From: Caulochytrium protostelioides
Lineage: Eukaryota > Chytridiomycota > Caulochytriomycetes > Caulochytriales > Caulochytriaceae
Length of the DNA: 64,000 bases
Reading direction: 5' to 3'
NCBI GenBank assembly: GCA_003615045.1
Contig: ML014172.1
Location: 1 to 64,000 of the forward strand
The notes under the pieces were generated by a model that was not told the origin of the DNA, did not search any database, and worked only from the letters and a program-made list of their open reading frames with translations. Below, piece after piece: positions 26,800 through 37,019 of the stretch (positions are counted from its first letter, which is position 1; the number at the start of each line of letters is the position of its first letter). Made by a program: the position numbers and the translations under genes.

Positions 26800-29460
26800 C
26801 GCGTCTGCGCTATCACAATACTCCCGAAGCTCGGAGTGGGCTGCTAGGCTTTCTCGACACCAAGCGTGCGACCGAGCAGCTCAAAAAGGTGGACAAGGGC
26901 AGACGACCGGTTGTGAATGCTCAAGCGACGTCAACGCCAAGGAGCCGCCCAGTCAGGGAGTCGGTGCCGGTGGTCGTCAAGGATCGCTAACGATCATCGA
27001 GCAAGCGTGGGGCGACGTGGCGAGCAACCTGAGGGGGATGGTGAAATGCATGCTGCATCGAACATGTCAGCCGAGGCCCAAAGCGTATCGTTCTCATCAT
27101 CGTAGATTTTTTTGAGGTGGAGTGATGCGGAGCTCTCATATGTCATGGTCATCGCTGGATGGTGATCACGACCTGACGCGGCTCGACGCAGTGACGACAG
27201 CAGCGACCCGACCCGACCCGATCACGAGAGCGGCGACCCCATCGGCCAGGAAACCCCTGACCTCCGTTCAGGCACATGCCGTCCGTCCGGCAGTCAGCAC
27301 CGTGGTAGGCGGCATAGCCATCGCGCGTGCCCGAGACGGGCGGCTCGGTCGGGCTTCGTTACCGGCGGCGAGGGCGCTGAGCGGGTATCAAGCCCATCGC
27401 AACGGGCCCGAAGCGCTGCGCAGCCCAGGCCACGGAGCGCGGTATGCGCAAAAACGCCAGGGAGTAGCGGTTTCCAGTGACGTGAGCGTGCGCCATTCTG
27501 ATTCCTTCTGGGTTCGTTCGTGCCGACCGGATCCATCGCGAGCGCCGACGGGCGGACGGGTGGCAGCTATTTCCGATTGTCCTCGACGGCAACACATGCA
27601 TGGTCCACGGCTGTTTTTTTTACGGGCCCGTGCCGATTTCTGCCGATCACAGATTACGGAGATGAAACGGGGGAGAGGCCGATTCCCCGACAACGGACGG
27701 GGCGCGCTGAAACGGCGTTCCGGCCTAAACGCCATTTGTTTCCCGAATGCCGACACCCTTTTGATGAGCCGAGACAGCGAAACCGTCATGCTCGCCGCGA
27801 CCGTGGCGCCATTCCGTGGCATCGGAGTGGGAATGCCATTCCGTGGTTGATCTGAAACAGAACATCCGTTGTGCTTTGGAAACCGATCTTTCCGAAGTAT
27901 TCTTGGCGTGAATGCAGGCAGGTGCATCCGATGGCTGGCAATGGTCGCAGAGGTCCCCCCCGCGTAGACGACCGCGACCCCGCGGCGCTAACGCTTCTGG
28001 CGTTGCGGCTTCTCGTTCGGGACCACGCCACGTTCATAAATCGAGTCTCGAGTCTCGAGCGATAAGTCTCAAGAAAGCGTGGAGATGGCCGGACACCACG
28101 CATCGCCTTAAGTGATTGCGTGGTTTGTTGCTTAAGATCAGGGAGAGCCTCGCCGGGGTTGCCTCAACCCCATATGACCCCGGGACCCAGCTTCAGCAGA
28201 CGAGGAGAGGAGATACTACGAGGCTGTGTGTGACCTATGATGCTGTGCCACACATGGCACATGGAGGCGAAGCGACCTCTCGCCCATCATGCACGAGCCG
28301 ATGCCCCTGACGCGCCATCTGTTTCGCATCATCCGGCCAGACCTTGGTGAGGCAGGTGGGGTGATGTGGCCCGAATCCGCGCGCCCGCTTCCTCACGGTT
28401 GCAGATCCGTAGTTAGCAGCGCATGGCATCGCGACGAACCGTCATCACAGTATGGCCATAGGTCCCACCGCACACGGGATCGGGATGCATTGAAAACCAA
28501 GGTCGTCTCTGAACGGCGGAAATGACCTGAAACCTAAACATCGAGTAACAACGTCGCGCCATGGGTGATTCTATTCAGCATGACCCAGCATCGGCGCTGG
28601 CACGCCGTAACAAGGCTCTTTCGCACGTGTCAGTCCGTCTCTCCGCGTTTCCCGCCCGGGCTTGGCGCTCCGACGGCGATCACCGTCGTCGCGTTGTCGC
28701 GAGCATCAGACCACCTTTTTCTATGTTTCTCTTTTGCTGTGTTGCTGTTTGATGGTTGCTCCGATATCGGACATCGGACACGGGACAGCCGCGCCCCCTT
28801 TCTCGCCAGCGGAGCTCGAAGCCCTCGAAGGGATGCCACGTTAGCGACAGGCGACGGCGGGCTACGGCGGGCTCTGGAAGTCTGTGAATCGGCCAATCGG
28901 CCAATCGGCCGATGCGACGCGCCAGCGCGCGTCACGGCGATCCTTGACGCAAGCGATGGTGCGACAGCAATACGCGTCGGCGGCGTGTTGCTGGTAGGGC
29001 TCGGAGGGCAAGAACGGCGCACGGCCTCCCGGGTGCCCCGCCGACCCGCACCGACCCCGCTAGGCGCGCGGCGCATGCGTGGCGGAGGGAAGGGCCGACA
29101 GGGATCGCCGCGCCGTGCCACACCAGGCGCCACGCCACCGCCGCCGCCGCTGGCGCCGCCAGCGTTCCCATCGACGGCTCGACGGCGGGGCCTGCCCGCA
29201 GCTATAACTCGAACCCTCGGCGACCTCTGTCGGCGATCGGACCGATGTCCGGACCCACCGTCGCCGACATCGTCTGCGCATGACGAATCCGTCGCTGTGG
29301 CCATCGTCGACGACACCACGCGACTGCGGCGCTTGGTTGATTGACGGGGTCGCATCGCCGTTGGCTCTGGTGAAGCGGGATCGACCGCTTGCAGGCTCGC
29401 CGGCCCTCCTGGTGCTCGACCGTTGACCGTCCCGTTGCCGAGCGGACCCCGACGCGCGCG
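26800..29460. other. Divergent intergenic region, AT-richer, no supported gene
   Basis: Head-to-head spacer between the arrestin-fold gene and the lipase. The stretch 26850-28750 is less GC-rich than the flanking genes. Frames of up to 240 codons exist on the plus strand (27122-27850), but their composition is random-like and I see no domain. Possibly decayed element sequence; nothing specific is recognised. Confidence 0.45.
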
Positions 29461-32184
29461 ATGGCTGTCCCCGTGATCGGGCGACTCAGCCCCACGCAGT
29501 ACCTGCGCATCGTCTTTGCCTTCACGGTGCTGATCCTCGAGCCGTTGGTGCGGCTGCTGTTCTGGATCCTGCCGCTGCGCCACCTGGCTGATCTGAGCCG
29601 GCGGCTGTTCTCCTCGTCCCGGACGCACCATGCGGCCGCCGCGCCGGGCGACCAGCCGCGGCCGGACGAGATCCTCGAGCGGCTGAACAACACCGACGAG
29701 TTCTGCCGGTTCTGGGGCTACCCCATCGAGACGCACTATGTCACGACGCCCGACGGGTATATCCTGGCGCTGCACCGCATCCCGGGGTCACGTGGTGAGC
29801 GCCGCGCGCCGGCCTCGCGCGTGAGTCTGCGCCAGTCAGCGGCGTCGCGGCAGCGCCAGCACGACAGCGCGCAGCGCAAGCAGCGGCCCGCCGTGCTGCT
29901 GTGGCACGGGTTCCTCATGTGCAGCGAGGTCTGGGTCTGCACGCCCGACACCAACCTCTCGCTTGCATTCACCCTCGCCGACGCCGGGTACGACGTCTGG
30001 ATGGGCAACACGCGCGGCAACAAGTACAGCTGCAAGCACATCTCGCTCAAGCCCAACCAGGACGCCTTCTGGGATTTCAGCATGGACCACCTCGTTCTCC
30101 ACGACCTGCCGGCGTCCGTGGACTATGTCCTCAAGACCGCCGGCGCGCCCTCGCTCTCCTATGTCGGCTTCTCGCAGGGCACGGCCCAAGGGTTTGCCGC
30201 GCTGTCGCTGTCGCGGGAACTCAACCAGAAAATCAATCTGTTTATCGCCCTCGCGCCCGTGGCGCGGCCCCACGGCCTCGAGAACAAAACCGTCCAGTCG
30301 CTCGTGAACGCAAGCCACGAGCTCATCTACCTGCTGTTTGGCCGCCGCGTGATCCTGAGCACGGCGCTGTTTTGGCGCCGCGTGCTGACGCCGCTCACGC
30401 ACGCGTGGGTCATTGACCTGGCTACGTGGTTTCTGTTCCACTGGCGCAGCGAGTGGATTCCCCACAAGAATGTCGTCTATCGGCATCTCTACTCGTACAC
30501 CAGCGTCAAGGTCGTCGTCCACTGGTTCCAAATCATCCGCCGACATACGTTCCAGATGTACGACGAGGATCCGAGTCTCTTTACCAACGAGGGCCACCTC
30601 ATCCCCCGCTTCCCCATGGACAGCGTCACCGTACCCACGGCGCTGTTCTACGGCGGCAAGGACACCCTGCCCGATATGGGCTATATTCTTTCCAACTCGC
30701 CGGCCCCCGTCTTCTGCCTCCAGATCCGCGAGTATGAACATCTCCACTTCCTCTGGGCGCGGGGCTTGGACAAAATTGTCTATCCGGGCATTCTCGGCCT
30801 GCTGGCGACGTACTCCGAGTGCTGGCGCGATCTCCACGAATCGGTGCCCCTCCAGACCCTCACGACGCGCGTCATCAAGACGCCGCCCGCAGCCGCCAAC
30901 GCGGTCGATGCGCTCAGCCCGCACGCGCGCTCGGCGTCGACGTCGGCGTCAGGGTCCGTGTCCGTCTCGACGGCGCTCGCGCCCAGCGAGTCGCCCTCCA
31001 GCACCACGACCACGTCGGCCGGTACGCTCGCGGCCGCCGCATCCGCCACGCAGCCGCAACTGCAGCTCGAGCCCAAGCCCGCGGCCGTTGCCGCCGCCAC
31101 GGCGCCCACGGCGCTCGCCAACCAGCGGCCGTCGCCGGTTCTCGTGGCGGGAACGACCCCCGCTCCCGGCCACGGGCTCGCGCACCGGTCCACGGGCCAT
31201 GACACGGCACTGTCGTGGGGCGGCGTCGGCGATGCGAGCGACGCGCCGAGTTCGACAGCAGTCGATCTGGACGGCGATGCCGACGGCGACGCCGACAGCC
31301 CCGACGAAGCCGAGCTGCACGACCTGCGCCCGCGGCACCTGCGCACGGTGCCGTGGATCAGTCGGCAGCAGATCATGGCCATCCTCGAAGCCGGCCAGGG
31401 CCGCGTCGTCGACAAGCAAGCCAACCTGATTGTGTTTGACGGCCGCGTCTCCGTCAAGCGCTACTTGAAGCGCCACCGCCGAACCACGTCGGCGGCGACG
31501 TTCCACCAGAAATCCGTGGACCCGCGCCGCGACGCCGCGCTCTCGGCCGCCGCATGCCTGCGCCGTGCCGACCTCGCCGCCGCCTCCTCGGGCGTGGACG
31601 AGACCGACGGCGAGGACACCGACAGCCTGTACCACGGCGACCTCGAGGCTGCCGCGCGTGCCGGCCGCGTGGACACCGCCGCCGCCGTGCGCAACGCCGT
31701 GCCTCCCGTCAAGCACAGTACCGGCGAGGCCGCCGTCGAGACGGGCCGCGTCGCCGACCTTACCTGGAGCGGACGCGGACGCCCGCCCGCGCGGCCCTCG
31801 GCCGCCGCGACGGCGCGCCGTGGGTCCGACGATGCCTCGCGCGGCGGGTGGTGGCATTCCCCGCCGCGGCTCGTCGGCGCCCACGCCCACGCCGGCACTG
31901 CCGCATCGCGATCCGCCTCGGCCTCCCGCGCCGCCGCGGCTCTGTCGCCGTCCGGGTCGCCGTCGGGCGCGGCGCCGCGCGCCGATTGCCGCGCCCGCGG
32001 CATCTTCAAGCACAACTCGGTGCTGGTCGAGAAGCCCGGCGGGCTGAAGCGGCGGCAGGGCTGGTCGGGCCTCTCCCAGCAAGAGCCGGTGACGATTGTG
32101 TCCGACAAGATGCACGACGACCTGCTGTATGCGCGCATCGACCCACTGTATCTGGAAAGCAAGAGCTCCGACGAGGAGGAGTGA
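29461..32184 (+). CDS. Lysosomal acid lipase / steryl ester hydrolase family, membrane anchored
   Basis: A 907-residue alpha/beta-hydrolase. Residues 15-45 are a hydrophobic anchor (YLRIVFAFTVLILEPLVRLL). The lipase domain opens GYPIETHYVTTPDGYILALH, the family hallmark, then HGFLMCSEVW (oxyanion HG at 149) and AGYDVWMGNTRGNKYS. The nucleophile is Ser238 in GFSQG, with Asp401 in LFYGGKDTLPD and His427 in YEHLHFLW. Yeast relatives Tgl1, Yeh1 and Yeh2 hydrolyse sterol esters at lipid droplets or the plasma membrane and are also N-terminally anchored. After about residue 475 comes a 430-residue tail, mostly Ala/Ser/Thr-rich. It holds two conserved-looking islands: RTVPWISRQQIMAILEAGQG (about residue 635) and KHNSVLVEKPGGLKRRQGW near the end, then an acidic terminus. 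The ATG at 29461 is chosen because it sits directly before the anchor; an earlier in-frame start adds 24 unlike residues. Confidence 0.92.
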   Translation: MAVPVIGRLSPTQYLRIVFAFTVLILEPLVRLLFWILPLRHLADLSRRLFSSSRTHHAAAAPGDQPRPDEILERLNNTDEFCRFWGYPIETHYVTTPDGYILALHRIPGSRGERRAPASRVSLRQSAASRQRQHDSAQRKQRPAVLLWHGFLMCSEVWVCTPDTNLSLAFTLADAGYDVWMGNTRGNKYSCKHISLKPNQDAFWDFSMDHLVLHDLPASVDYVLKTAGAPSLSYVGFSQGTAQGFAALSLSRELNQKINLFIALAPVARPHGLENKTVQSLVNASHELIYLLFGRRVILSTALFWRRVLTPLTHAWVIDLATWFLFHWRSEWIPHKNVVYRHLYSYTSVKVVVHWFQIIRRHTFQMYDEDPSLFTNEGHLIPRFPMDSVTVPTALFYGGKDTLPDMGYILSNSPAPVFCLQIREYEHLHFLWARGLDKIVYPGILGLLATYSECWRDLHESVPLQTLTTRVIKTPPAAANAVDALSPHARSASTSASGSVSVSTALAPSESPSSTTTTSAGTLAAAASATQPQLQLEPKPAAVAAATAPTALANQRPSPVLVAGTTPAPGHGLAHRSTGHDTALSWGGVGDASDAPSSTAVDLDGDADGDADSPDEAELHDLRPRHLRTVPWISRQQIMAILEAGQGRVVDKQANLIVFDGRVSVKRYLKRHRRTTSAATFHQKSVDPRRDAALSAAACLRRADLAAASSGVDETDGEDTDSLYHGDLEAAARAGRVDTAAAVRNAVPPVKHSTGEAAVETGRVADLTWSGRGRPPARPSAAATARRGSDDASRGGWWHSPPRLVGAHAHAGTAASRSASASRAAAALSPSGSPSGAAPRADCRARGIFKHNSVLVEKPGGLKRRQGWSGLSQQEPVTIVSDKMHDDLLYARIDPLYLESKSSDEEE

Positions 32185-32322
32185 GTCAATGCCATCATGA
32201 CTGATAGAGAAGATCACTGAAATCTATCAATCAATTAAATTAATTAATAATCACGGATAGAGACGATCCATTCTACGCTCGCCATCCGTTCGGAATCGAG
32301 ATGACGCGGGAGGCAACACGGC
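32185..32322. terminator. AT-rich spacer between convergent lipase and NAR1
   Basis: Only 138 bases separate the two stop codons. The centre (ATCAATCAATTAAATTAATT) is strongly AT-rich against GC-rich genes and probably serves 3'-end formation for both (inference). Confidence 0.5.
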
Positions 32323-34464
32323 TTACCACGTGACCCCGAGACCCGCGTTCATACTGGGATCCGGCTTGACTTCGTGGTACTGCGTCATGAGCGTCTGCTG
32401 GCGCGCGGCGAAGTCGTCGCCCACCCAAGCAGCCAGCAGCGCGTCGACGCGCGCACTGAGCCGAGCGCCTTGCGCGTCCGCCTCGGCCGTCGCTGCCGAC
32501 AACGGCGGTATCGAGGCGGCGGAGGCCGATGCCGCTACCGCGGCCGGCGCGAGCAGTGGCACCGGCAGGGCGGTCGCGATGCCGATACTGCGGTAGGCGG
32601 CGGTCGCATCGGCGACGGTCTGGCGCTCGCGCGCGGACGCGGACGCGGCGAGGCCGACGGCGTTTAGCGGCTGGGCGCGGAGCTGGCCGCCGCCGTTGAT
32701 GCAGCCGGAGGGGCAGGCCATGACTTCGATGAAGTGGAGATCGGCAGGGTCGCCTGCATGGGCGCGGCCGGCGCGACGACTGCTGGCAGGACGGATGCTG
32801 GTGCCCGTTCGCTGGGTGATGCCACGGCGCCGGATCACCACGCCGCTCGTGCCGCCGCCGTCGCCGTCGCCTCCGCCGCTTGTGCCGTCGCCGCCGATCG
32901 AGGCCGGAGGTTTGGCGAGTTTGCGGGTCCACGACTGGAGGTTGCGGAAGCCATAGGCCGTGGCAAAGCGGAGCAAAGGCGTCTCGTTGGGATCCTGCGC
33001 GTCGCGGCAGAGATGCCACTGTGCGGTATCGGCGTTGCGGCCCGGCACGAAGCGGACGTGCGGATGGGGCGCGGGCCGCTGGAGCAGGGTGTCGCCGTCA
33101 TCCAGAAGCCCCGGCTCGATGAGGATGCCGAACAGGGTGGCGGCAGCATAGCGGAAAATATGGCTGAGGTAGCCGCCAGACGTCGAGCCTTCGCTGCCGA
33201 GCAGACGGCCGTGTTCCGAGCGGTAGAGCGCGTCGTTGACGGGCATCCCGGGCAACTGAAGCCAGCGCTGGTCGGCTGCCGATGGCGGTGGCGGCATGGA
33301 CGCCGTCGGCGCGGCGGAAGCCGCGTCGTCCATGACCACGTCTTCGGTCTCGTCCGCCGGGAGATTGGTGGACAGGAGCCCCATCTGCTGGAGCACGTGT
33401 GGACCACGTTCGCGGAGCATGCGCTCACATTCGCCCGTGGTGAGGACGCAGTCGACGTCGCGGGTGGCGAAGGTCTCGTCGTAGAAGTCGGGCCGGCTTG
33501 CTTCGAGCTTCTTGTCGTAGCACGGCATGATGGTGACATGGTAGATCTGGTTCGGGGCAACGCCGCGTGTGGCGGGATCGCCGGGGGGTGACAGTGAGCG
33601 CGCGAGGTAGTGCTTGACATAGGCGCCTGCGACCTGCTGGGGCGACTTGGTGGTCGAGATGTACGGCAGCAGCGCGCCGTGGCTCTTTTCCGCATAGCAG
33701 ATCCAGCCGGGACATGCGGAGGCGAGCAGCGGTAGTTTCGGCGGCGGCGACGTCGGCAGGACGTTTACAGTTTCCGATGTTGCCTTTCCCGACGGGTCGA
33801 CCCTCAAGACGGTACTCGATGGACCCTGCTCTGGTGGTGGTGGTGGCACTGACAGCAGTTGGGTCGGGTTCGTTTCAGGGTGCAGGGCGCGGTAGCGCTG
33901 AACAAACTCTTGGGCGGCGACACGCAGACTAATCTCGCGCATCCACGCGGTATCGACCACGGCCGCGACGCCGAGCACGTGGAAGAATTGCTCGAGCTTC
34001 TCGGCCACCTGCTGCACCGAGAGCCCGTGGGCGGCTGCCAGCGACGCGCGCGTCTGCGGGCTGATCGAGACGACGACGACGCGGCGGTCGGCGGCCGGCG
34101 TCGCCGGATCGGCGTTGGCGTCCAGCACTTTGTAGAGCTCGTGGTGGCTTTGCAGTGTGATGAGCATACTCTCGGCGGAGGTCACGCATCCGGAGCACGC
34201 GAGACAGTCGTTCAGCGTGATCGCGGCTTTCTCGAGCTTCTCTTCGTGGCCTGTGGTTTCGCTCATGGCGTAATAGTTGCTGGCATCGTCGACCCGGATC
34301 GCGGTGCGCGGCTGGTGCGCGGCACGCGCGGGCTCGCCGCCATCTTGACCCGTTGCATCCGCGGCGCGGTTCCGCTTCTTGATGGCTACCGGCTTAATGC
34401 ATTCTTGGGATGGCGTGATAAAGTCGTTCAGATCAGACAGGATCAGGGCGCCCGAGAAAGCCAT
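32323..34464 (-). CDS. NAR1: Cytosolic Fe-S cluster assembly factor Nar1 (hydrogenase-like)
   Basis: A 713-residue homologue of Nar1/CIAO3, the adaptor that passes [4Fe-4S] clusters from the Cfd1-Nbp35 scaffold to the CIA targeting complex. It opens MAFSGALILSDLNDFITPSQ, then Cys22 (ECIKPV) and Cys87, Cys90 and Cys93 (LNDCLACSGC), the N-terminal cluster ligands. Hydrogenase-like blocks follow: VVVVSISPQTRASLAAAHGL, SACPGWICYAEKSHGALLPY, KSPQQVAGAYVKHYLA, IMPCYDKKLEASRPDFYDE, DVDCVLTTGECERML and EVMACPSGCINGGGQ, which give the second cluster its cysteines. It is longer than yeast Nar1 (491) because of Gly/Asp and Ala-rich inserts, such as one near residue 530. The chain ends in Trp (GVTW), as CIA recognition tails often do. 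The ATG at 34464 is chosen because the family motif starts immediately. Confidence 0.95.
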   Translation of the reverse strand: MAFSGALILSDLNDFITPSQECIKPVAIKKRNRAADATGQDGGEPARAAHQPRTAIRVDDASNYYAMSETTGHEEKLEKAAITLNDCLACSGCVTSAESMLITLQSHHELYKVLDANADPATPAADRRVVVVSISPQTRASLAAAHGLSVQQVAEKLEQFFHVLGVAAVVDTAWMREISLRVAAQEFVQRYRALHPETNPTQLLSVPPPPPEQGPSSTVLRVDPSGKATSETVNVLPTSPPPKLPLLASACPGWICYAEKSHGALLPYISTTKSPQQVAGAYVKHYLARSLSPPGDPATRGVAPNQIYHVTIMPCYDKKLEASRPDFYDETFATRDVDCVLTTGECERMLRERGPHVLQQMGLLSTNLPADETEDVVMDDAASAAPTASMPPPPSAADQRWLQLPGMPVNDALYRSEHGRLLGSEGSTSGGYLSHIFRYAAATLFGILIEPGLLDDGDTLLQRPAPHPHVRFVPGRNADTAQWHLCRDAQDPNETPLLRFATAYGFRNLQSWTRKLAKPPASIGGDGTSGGGDGDGGGTSGVVIRRRGITQRTGTSIRPASSRRAGRAHAGDPADLHFIEVMACPSGCINGGGQLRAQPLNAVGLAASASARERQTVADATAAYRSIGIATALPVPLLAPAAVAASASAASIPPLSAATAEADAQGARLSARVDALLAAWVGDDFAARQQTLMTQYHEVKPDPSMNAGLGVTW

Positions 34465-34892
34465 GGCCACGGCGGTTTTGCGGCGATGGGTGAGTATCGC
34501 GATAGCAGTCAAGAGAGCGAAAGAGAACGGGTGCGAGGCGCTGGCTCGCGGAACAGCGACAGCCACGTGGCAGCTGCCGAATCCCGCCATCCCGCCATCC
34601 CGACATCCCGGCATCACGACATTACGCAGACCCTCTCATCAGTCGACAATACCGCCCTGTTGCCTGATGTGACCCTGTGACACATACGGATGATGTCGAC
34701 GCAGGATGCATACGCTCAGCATGATATCCTAGCAGTGGTGTCAGCACCAGCGATGTCTGGTGGCGTCGCATCAGCACCGAGGATCGGGGTTAGGGACTCC
34801 GCCGGCCTGACCCCACGAACGACGTGGCTTAGCAGTTTGCAGACAAAGACCGGCCCGACATGACGTGGTTCCAATTCCGCCGACCGGAGTCA
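34465..34892. other. NAR1 upstream region
   Basis: About 430 bases between NAR1 and the interrupted AT-richer ORF. It includes an AT-richer patch with several CAGCACC copies near 34740-34775. No gene seen. Confidence 0.5.
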
Positions 34893-35972
34893 TCAGACCG
34901 TTGCGCGGCATGCACCGGCGTTCTCCGGAACTTGTCGACCGCACCAGGATGGTGCGGAACCGCTGGTTGCACGCCTGGTAGCGGTTGGAACTGTGATCTC
35001 GCCTTGGCCACCGGGGGCCAACTTGGAAGCGCCATAAGCGACCATCACTTCAGCGAGCATGGGTTTCATCGCCGTGGCCGCCCCCGTGGCGACGCGGTTC
35101 ATGAACTGATCCAGGCTCTTTGCCAAGGGTTTCTTGGTCTGATCAGGGCGGTCTCCCGGGAAGTGTTTGGTCAGAGTTTGGCCAGAGGCTGGCTCGGGGG
35201 GAGTTCTCGGCCTGATCCAGTATGCCTACCGCGGGGGGACGCGTGCAACGAATGCAACGACGCCGCAGACCAAAAGGGGCCAGTTGAACTTTGATTTTTC
35301 CGCAGCATCAGTCACCGTCCTCTCAACGACTTCTGCAGTGAATGCCTCGCCTTCAAATGCTACGGTTTTGACCTGGAGTGCTGCGGTTTTCGCTTCGGAA
35401 GTTAAAGTACTGGCCTTGGAAGCTGTGGCTTCAGCATCAGCTTCGGAAGCTACGGCTTGGGCAATGGCTCTGGAGGCTGCGTGTTCGTACTTCGACAGGT
35501 GACCGACGTCCATGATCAGCAGCTTCTCCTGGCCGGCAAGCCACGTCCGTTCAGCGACGAACGTACCCTGCGCCTTTTCACAGACGGCCTTCAGCTGGCT
35601 TCTGAAGTCTTTATAGGCTTGAACGCGTTGCGTGATCAGCTGCTTCGACTGCTGCGGCCCGTGTTCCGCAACTTCGTCCACCAATGCTTTTCGGATACCA
35701 GTATGGATCACAGTCATTCGCTCGATCGGTTCTAAGCCAGCAATGGCGTCACGCAGAGCTTGCGGGAGGATTTTTGGTACTTCTGATGCTTCTCGTGACT
35801 CCTGGGCTATGAGGCCTCCTAAATGAGCGGTGAACACCCAGTCGATTATATCGCTGGTGCCGTGAAAGATCCTTCCCAGCGAGATTCGGAACAACTCTTC
35901 GTTCGCGTAGTCGAATTTGGCAATTTTGGTGGACTTTAAAATCGTTGGGTGGTCATCGACTACGTGCTTCAT
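34893..35972 (-). pseudogene. Interrupted ORF of unknown family in an AT-richer island
   Basis: From an ATG at 35972 the minus strand reads MKHVVDDHPTILKSTKIAKF and stays open for 248 residues to an in-frame TAG at 35226-35228. The same frame then continues open for 111 more codons to 34893. Codon third positions are clearly more A/T-rich than in NAR1 and chitin synthase on either side. The first 150 residues look folded and helical (ELFRISLGRIFHGTSDIIDW, QAYKDFRSQLKAVCEKAQG). Next is an Ala/Glu/Thr heptad-like repeat (ASEADAEATASKAS), then a hydrophobic segment WPLLVCGVVAFVA just before the stop. It resembles a protein with a coiled coil and one membrane segment. The stop may mean pseudogenisation, or the 248-residue form may be the product. 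No family recognised; possible transfer or element cargo. Confidence 0.5.
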
Positions 35973-37019
35973 CGAGCCCCGGGCTCGACTTTGGCCGCAT
36001 CGACTTCGAGTCTCCCCGACTACCCCCAGACCACTTGCTATCTGGGGCTGAAGAACAACACGCCCGACGCGGTCCCGGCAGAGCACGCGTCGAGCACGCT
36101 CGAGTGCCGCGCGCGCCGTGCGGACGTCCGCAGCCTCCACCAGACGCTCTACGAGGTGCAGCCGGTGGCGGTGCTGCCGCCGCCGCCGTCCCGGACCGCC
36201 GAAGGCGCCGACGACAATCAGAAGGGGGTGAGGGGCGCCGCCATGCAAGCGGTGCCATACAAGCGGTGCGCCGATCAATCTCGCCGCCGCCGTTCAAGGC
36301 GCTGATCCCCGGTCATCTGGGTCCTCGATGACCCCGATGAGTCGTAGGAGGAATGGGTGAAAAAACAATTACGAGTGCTTCGAAGGGACGAGCGCGGCTC
36401 CATGCCTGACGATTCCATCCAAGGTGAATACACGGTTGCTGATCCTCTGCTGACCACAGCGGAGGTCCGCGGTGATGCATCGCTCAGGCACCGCAACGAC
36501 GATCGCACGACCGGGCACCTCGCCCCACGAGAAACGCATGTCCACGAAGCTCCTTCGGCGGTTATAGACGATGATAGTCCGTATCCGATGGAATGTGTAT
36601 ATGTGCTCGATCGACAGGCTTGATCGACGAGATCGATCGACGAGATCGAGTTCGGTGATCCCTCTAAGTGGACGCGGACCGTCATGACAACGCGTTTCTC
36701 GTTCCGAATCCCCGTTCCGCGTGCTTGCATGCATTTCGATCAAATCGCCCGTCCCATTCGACGCCGCACTGGAGGTGCCGGTCTTGCACGGCGGCGGTGG
36801 GCTCCCCGACGACGTCGGATGACCGTCTCCCGATCGTCGCTCTCGACCACGTGGGTACAGCATTGATTTTTGAGAGTGTTCCCGCCTTTCCTTCTGCAGT
36901 GCCGCGGCCGCGGCCACCCGGAGTCGATCCGTCGACCTCCTCCTGGCACCTCCCCGTCCTCCCGATCGTCCGACTTGTCGTGAACCACGCCGATCAGGGA
37001 AGCCATCGGCGCTTGCAGT
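35973..37019. other. Upstream region of chitin synthase with a possible coding fragment
   Basis: No complete gene. Plus-strand bases 35998-36235 read open with natural-looking composition (LPDYPQTTCYLGLKNNTPDA, VRSLHQTLYEVQPVAVLPPP) but lack a start and a partner exon, so this may be a gene fragment. Around 36610-36650 a GATCGACGAGATC block is repeated. The last 100 bases before the chitin synthase ATG are presumably its leader. Confidence 0.45.

Noticed and set aside
27122-27850. Possible 242-residue gene between the arrestin-fold gene and the lipase
   Set aside because: Random-like composition, another frame of similar quality on the opposite strand, and no motif.
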